From the NCBI RefSeq assembly GCF_017654505.1, contig NC_054548.1:36201570-36265569 (forward strand): a stretch of 64,000 nucleotides of DNA, read 5' to 3'. Position numbers and translations under genes: made by a program. Origin of the DNA: Polyodon spathula. Lineage: Eukaryota > Chordata > Actinopteri > Acipenseriformes > Polyodontidae. Below the pieces are notes generated by a model. The model was not told the DNA's origin and searched no databases. It saw only the letters and a program-made list of their open reading frames with translations. Positions 59,831 to 64,000 of this stretch are shown here, one piece after another (position 1 is the stretch's first letter; each line of letters opens with the position of its first letter).

Positions 59831-60464
59831 AGCAAGTTAATAGCATAGTAATGTATTAGGTTTTGTGCTAGAGCCATTCAAAAATAAAATAAACAGTATT
59901 ATAGATTATTTGTTCAAGCATTGCAATTATGTGTATAACATATGTTTAAATGGTAATAGATGGTCCATTTTTTAAATCTGGCTTTTTGTACATTTAACAA
60001 GTTTTGCCTAGATGACAATATAAAGAAAATACTGAGTTTATCTTCTATAAATTCACCCAATTTTAATTTTTTTAATTATTATTGTGTTATTTTGTATACT
60101 GTTATTTTTGTTAACGGCTTCAGAGTTGCTACAGGGTCAGTGAATTGAAGAAAAAAAAATCATGTTTTTCATTGTGAAAATCTGTTAATCCTAAATTACA
60201 TAAGTGTTTTACACATTTTTTGTGCCAGAGCTCTTTAATGTGATTTAACAGCCCTGGTGATTATTCTAATCTGTACACGGTGTATACAGTAAAGCCAATG
60301 AGCAAATCTTTAGACAGAATGTAGGGTTACAATAAAACTGTATTTCCACATTTGAAAACCATTTAATTAAAAACTTTAAAGTGTATCTTTGCAACATAAT
60401 ACTCATGTAAAAGGTCTTGTCATTTTTTTTTTCAGATTCAAAGGTGAATGCCTGGTAGCACAAT
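59831..60464. other. Non-coding DNA upstream of the SAM-domain exon
   Basis: AT-rich. It ends with a T-tract and CAG (60426-60435) that could be an acceptor for the following exon. Confidence 0.45.
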
Positions 60465-60602
60465 ATGGAAAAGTCAGCTGTGGAGGAATGGACTGTTGAA
60501 AATATAGTTGAGTGGATTTCTGGCTTAGGTCTGGGCAACTTCACTGCAACATTTACAGATGCACAATTGAAAAGTACAAATGTGCTTATTGTAGTGTCAT
60601 AG
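60465..60602 (+). pseudogene. SAM-domain exon of a SAMD3-like multicopy gene
   Basis: An ATG at 60465, 30 bp after a T-tract plus CAG, opens a 45-codon frame: MEKSAVEEWTVENIVEWISG, then LGLGNFTATFTDAQLKSTNV, to a stop. W(T)VE-x-VVEW-x-x-LGLG-x-(Y/F)-x-x-x-F is the start of a sterile alpha motif (SAM), a protein-interaction domain. The second half of the SAM domain is missing, so this piece is truncated or continues in an unseen exon. It lies in order ahead of other parts of the same family. Confidence 0.6.
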
Positions 60603-60620
60603 TACACAGTTAAAACATAT

Positions 60621-61075
60621 TTGTCTCATTTAGAGCTTGCTCACCAACACATTCCTCATTTCACTGTCAGATGTAGTGTGGAAAAATGCAGAAAACGGTT
60701 TGGAACGGTCAATTCTTTGAGGAAGCATTATTATAAATATCACACAAATTACATCAGAGGACAGCAGTCAACATCCTTGGATTGTAACAATGATTATGCA
60801 GATCCACAAAGTAGTAGAGACTCTAACACGGCTTTGCTTTCTGTCTGCGGTGAAAATGTGAGTCAAGTATCTGTGCATGACTTCCAGTTAGAACTAATGA
60901 AAAGTATTGCCATATTTATTTTAGAGATCCAAGAAAAGCATTAACTGCCTAATGTAGTCCAGGACAGCTTGTTTCAGAGTTTACAGTCTCTTCTAGACTA
61001 TTATCATGAAGTGTTTAAATGAAGCAGGCTTCAATGTTGAAGAGAATGAACATCTTAGCAAACTATTAGCTTAAG
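60621..61075 (+). pseudogene. C2H2 finger and helical region of the same fish family
   Basis: SHLELAHQHIPHFTVRCSVE then KCRKRFGTVNSLRKHYYKYH contains a C-x4-C-x12-H-x4-H zinc finger. After an acidic linker comes VSVHDFQLELMKSIAIFILE then IQEKH and a stop. Readthrough continues LPNVVQDSLFQSLQSLLDYY. This matches the HxxLH...C2H2...LxLKEKH...LP pattern of a multicopy fish family in which a C2H2 finger precedes helical and SAMD3-like parts (family knowledge). At least one stop and one frameshift break it. Confidence 0.6.
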
Positions 61076-62327
61076 AAAGTGTCATTAGGTGAAGGAACAG
61101 ATGGTGAGACTCTTTGAGTCTGACAGAAAATATTATTGGAAAAATCTTTCAAACTGTAAAGGACAAAGTCAAATTTTTAAAGGCTCTTGAGAACCTTAGA
61201 ACATATGTAATGACAAATATATTATACATTATCTTACTATTATTTATTGTCATGTTTTAGTATTTACATTTAAATACCACATACTATACAGGAATCACTT
61301 AAAGTATAAATGAATACTGCACTTATTATACTGTAATGTTATATCATAAGAAAGATGTATACTATGGGAACAAAAAAATGTATGAAAACACAAATATATA
61401 CATTTTTATATTGAGCAGTATTTTCACTAGTTTAATTCCTGAAACTGATGACTGGGGATGTATGGTTTTAAACTTCTGTGAAAATTAATAAGGCTGTTAT
61501 CTTATACAGCTCTGTTTAAATATCAAGTGTTTAGATATTTGCAGGTGATTAAAATGATGAAATATAGTTTTTTTTTTGTATTCCATAGAACAAAAACAAA
61601 TGAGCATATTGTTTCAGAGAAGGTGCTACCAGTAGAATGCTGAGAAGTACCACCAACCTTAACCAGTGCTCATGTTTGGACTGCGTTGCTAATGTTTCCT
61701 CCAGTTATACAGATGGCCCTTGATAGAAAGGACAAATCAAATCAAATTTAAATGAAAAGACAAATTGACTTCAAGACTTCATGCAGCTGTAACACAGACT
61801 GTTTGATGACCTCAGCAAATAGATACTAAGAACTGAAACTTCAGTGTTTGTTTTAGATACACAGGTAACCCATTTTACAATAATTACATAACACAAAACA
61901 GCACATTTGTTTTTTAAAGGGATTACTATTTTTTTTTAAATCATGAACGCAATATTTTATGCAAGAGAAAAACAGTTTTATTAAATTAATTTGAGCATCA
62001 TGTTTTTGTAAGGTAAAGCAATTATAAAATGCAACTGTATTTCATAACATTATTTTTCAAATATATTTGTTTTCTTTTATCAATTGCAATTCATATTTGT
62101 TTTCTTCTAATCTGTATATTTAGGTATCCAGACCATATGCTATACAGTACTGTGCTAAGGACTGGATAGTACTTGATAGCATTGTTAGCATTTTTTCAGA
62201 CTAAAGAAAAGCACAGAGAATACATGCAGTAAATGTGTGATCAAAAGTATTGAATTACCCAACGTTATAATAAATATTGCAGGTGCAAAGTGAGGAGTTT
62301 CTATGAGAAGATGAGCATATAGTATTG
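61076..62327. other. Spacer within the SAMD3-like remnants
   Basis: AT-rich, no clear coding block. Could be intron or decayed coding DNA. Confidence 0.4.
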
Positions 62328-62485
62328 CAAAACTCTTGGACTCCATAAGAAAAGAAATAGAGCAATTGAAGCCATATGTGACAGCATGAATAGAACTGTA
62401 CACACTTGGGAAAGAATGATGGAGAAGAAGTCAACTGAAGAAGTCTTGGGTCTGTTTCCATTCCTAAAGCATCCTAAACTGGTAG
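62328..62485 (+). pseudogene. SAMD3-like downstream segment
   Basis: In one frame the sequence reads NRTVHTWERMMEKKSTEEVL then GLFPFLKHPKLV. R(R/M)xxM...(T/S)x-EE-(V/I)-L-x-x-(F/Y)-P-x-L matches the segment of SAMD3-like proteins that follows the helical region. It is in order and on the same strand as the SAM and C2H2 pieces. Surrounding stops suggest decay. Confidence 0.5.
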
Positions 62486-62579
62486 CTACTAGTTTTTATT
62501 CTACTATGGTGACTGATCAGAAATAATTAATATTTTTTAGTTATAAGAATGTATAATCACTTTAATTAGTCCTCCTAGG

Positions 62580-63125
62580 TGACCTTTCTGCATCAGCAAT
62601 CCACCTGCTCCAGCTTTTACATAACTCCACTGCTCCTGGTTTTTCCCATGCAACTCCTTTCTGCTCGCATTCAGTTTAAGGTTCTTGGGCTAGCTTTCCA
62701 TCCTATCCATCATACTACTTCCACTTATCTGCAATCCCGTGTCTCCCTATGTCCCATCTCGTCCTCTTTTTTTAATCTTTTGTCTGCCACTTAACTATTC
62801 TATCGTTACTCTCCTTCCTCTTCTGCTCATTTATTTTCTTCCCTTGCTCTCAGAGGTGGAACCATCTTATGCAACATCTGAGGACTGCCCCGTCACAGAG
62901 CACCCTGCCTTCTGAAAACTCATCTCATCCGGAGGTTCCTGTATCTCTGCAATGTTGCTGTCTTGTTTTGTCCTCAGTTTTCAGAACTGGGGAATTTTTT
63001 GTTCTAGTGCTTTAGTTTGATTTTGTTTTATTTATTGTTTTTTTGTAGCTACTACATTATTTGTAATTATTCAACAATTTTTACAGCTCTGTATGTCACC
63101 TTGGATAAATACATATTATAATAAC
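62580..63125 (+). mobile_element. L2-type LINE 3' end, diverged
   Basis: The translation SARIQFKVLGLAFHPIHHTT then STYLQSRV matches the L2 thumb segment (ARIxFK...Y/HxAL...YL). The 3' end reads CTGTATGTCACCTTGGATAA then an AT tail, the L2 trailer. It is more diverged than the copy at 23-24 kb and splits the SAMD3-like remnants. Confidence 0.7.
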
Positions 63126-63843
63126 TTTACCACCTGTACATTAGCTGTTGCACAAAGTGAAACTATGTTTTGGAGTAAACTTGGAACTGGAACTGGACCT
63201 AATGAGTGGCCTATCCAGAATGGTAGATCCTATTTTCAGACTCTCTAGTGGGCCTCTTCTAACTAATGTGATGACCTACATTAAATATACTTCAGATGAG
63301 ACATAGGAAAATGGTAATGTATAAGAAATATTTATTGTAAATTGTTTTGACCTATTTCATGGAGAAGATAACTGGTTATTAACTCACAGGGGCATAAACA
63401 GGCTTTTAGAAACTTTGTTTATACTGTTCTTAATTTTTTTTTAGCAGGTGTCTCAAAACCATTTTGAGACACCTGTTAAATATTTTACGATATCTCTTAA
63501 TATGGCTTGCCATAAATTTGCACTTGATGAATTATGAAGGAAACTTGTAGGCGATTAACAAGAGTTTAACAGGTTCCTCACTGTGTGAGACCCAACAGTT
63601 AAAACATGTTTAAAGGGAGGAATATTAGGAAATTCCTTAAAGCAGCCGCAGCCTCACCACATGAGCCGCCACTGCTTGTAGACGTGTGGTGAGATGGTTA
63701 AATAAAATTGAGAAATCACTACTGTAATAACACGCTGCTGAAGTAAAATTGCACATCATTTAAAACATTTTAGAAATAATTTAATTTAGTGAAATATTTA
63801 TTGTTGAATAAAGTTATTAATTATTATTATTTTAAAATGTATA
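63126..63843. other. Non-coding DNA with a short perfect hairpin
   Basis: Contains CAGGTGTCTCAAAA / TTTTGAGACACCTG at 63445-63475 with a 3-base loop. No gene seen. Confidence 0.5.
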
Positions 63844-64000
63844 CAAGCACCACCATCACCTACGCCTACCACTGTTTTCAAGGGAACAACAAGCCAATTT
63901 GCAGCAGATGGCATCTCTACTTGTGCTGATGGAATAGAGATACTCAGTGATTATCCTGGAGTGGATGTCACCCTTGCTGTTGAGTGTATTTATTCTCTTT
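63844..64000 (+). pseudogene. SAMD3-like C-terminal segment, runs off the window
   Basis: An open frame to the window edge reads QAPPSPTPTTVFKGTTSQFA, then ADGISTCADGIEILSDYPGV, then DVTLAVECIYSL. PPxPT(I/V)xxKGT...F...(V/I)x-DG...L-A-x-x-C-x-(F/Y)-x-L follows the C-terminal region of SAMD3-like fish proteins. This is the part expected after the 62.3-kb segment. It is not broken within the visible 52 codons. It is recorded as pseudogene because the upstream pieces are damaged; a split functional gene cannot be excluded. Confidence 0.5.

Noticed and set aside
60266..60607. 113-codon minus-strand frame
   Set aside because: It is the shadow of the plus-strand SAM-domain exon, which has a clear family match.
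1..64000. tRNA, rRNA, CRISPR or bacterial operon features
   Set aside because: No cloverleaf, rRNA or repeat-spacer pattern was seen by eye, and the sequence has vertebrate repeat content; a tRNAscan run would be needed to exclude decayed tRNA-derived SINE heads.

Overview
The window looks like intergenic and intronic DNA from a ray-finned fish. It is AT-rich, full of long (TA)n, (AC)n and trinucleotide tracts, and has no bacterial-style gene packing. The mix of Tc1, hAT, piggyBac-like, Penelope, L2 and CR1 elements is typical of fish. The CR1 3' end with its TTCTTATG tail and the dispersed repeat at 7.45 kb resemble repeats I associate with non-teleost ray-finned fishes such as sturgeon or paddlefish. 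That placement is inference. Almost every line of recognisable protein homology belongs to a mobile or multicopy element, and nearly all copies are broken.

Layout. 0-10 kb: a near-complete Tc1 element (3186-5155) with a solo-LTR-like insertion inside it, an inverted repeat around an (AC)n tract carrying a hammerhead-like core, and a dispersed fish repeat (7455-7850). 9.7-15.2 kb: the 5' end of a hAT element with its zinc finger, the GIY-YIG end of a Penelope-like retroelement followed by a hammerhead-like motif, and a possible LTR. 15.6-20.1 kb: a long decayed minus-strand gene of a multicopy animal family with N-terminal Cys/His motifs, a PIN/FEN1-like acidic core and a Cys-rich tail. 23-24.4 kb: an L2 LINE holding a perfect 64-bp inverted repeat and a nested CR1 fragment. 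26-34.7 kb: GA-rich sequence, a second copy of the 7.45-kb repeat, a Tc1 relic and LTR-like blocks. 40-46 kb: a second Tc1 transposase with two frameshifts, an internally deleted hAT element with both ends, and a CR1 reverse-transcriptase C-terminus. 51-59 kb: two diverged members of one LTR family and a nest of a piggyBac-like element (TTAA targets) inside a palindromic element. 60.4-64 kb: dispersed coding pieces of a SAMD3-like/C2H2 multicopy fish family, split by an L2 3' end and running off the window.

Two minus-strand exon-like blocks are not explained by repeats: 54437-54528 (good acceptor and donor) and 46589-46692 (long pyrimidine tract, AG, then 33 codons to a stop). They could belong to one host gene read right to left, with the intervening DNA as introns. 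I cannot name that gene. No tRNA, rRNA or CRISPR array was seen. Long stretches without features are stated as such.
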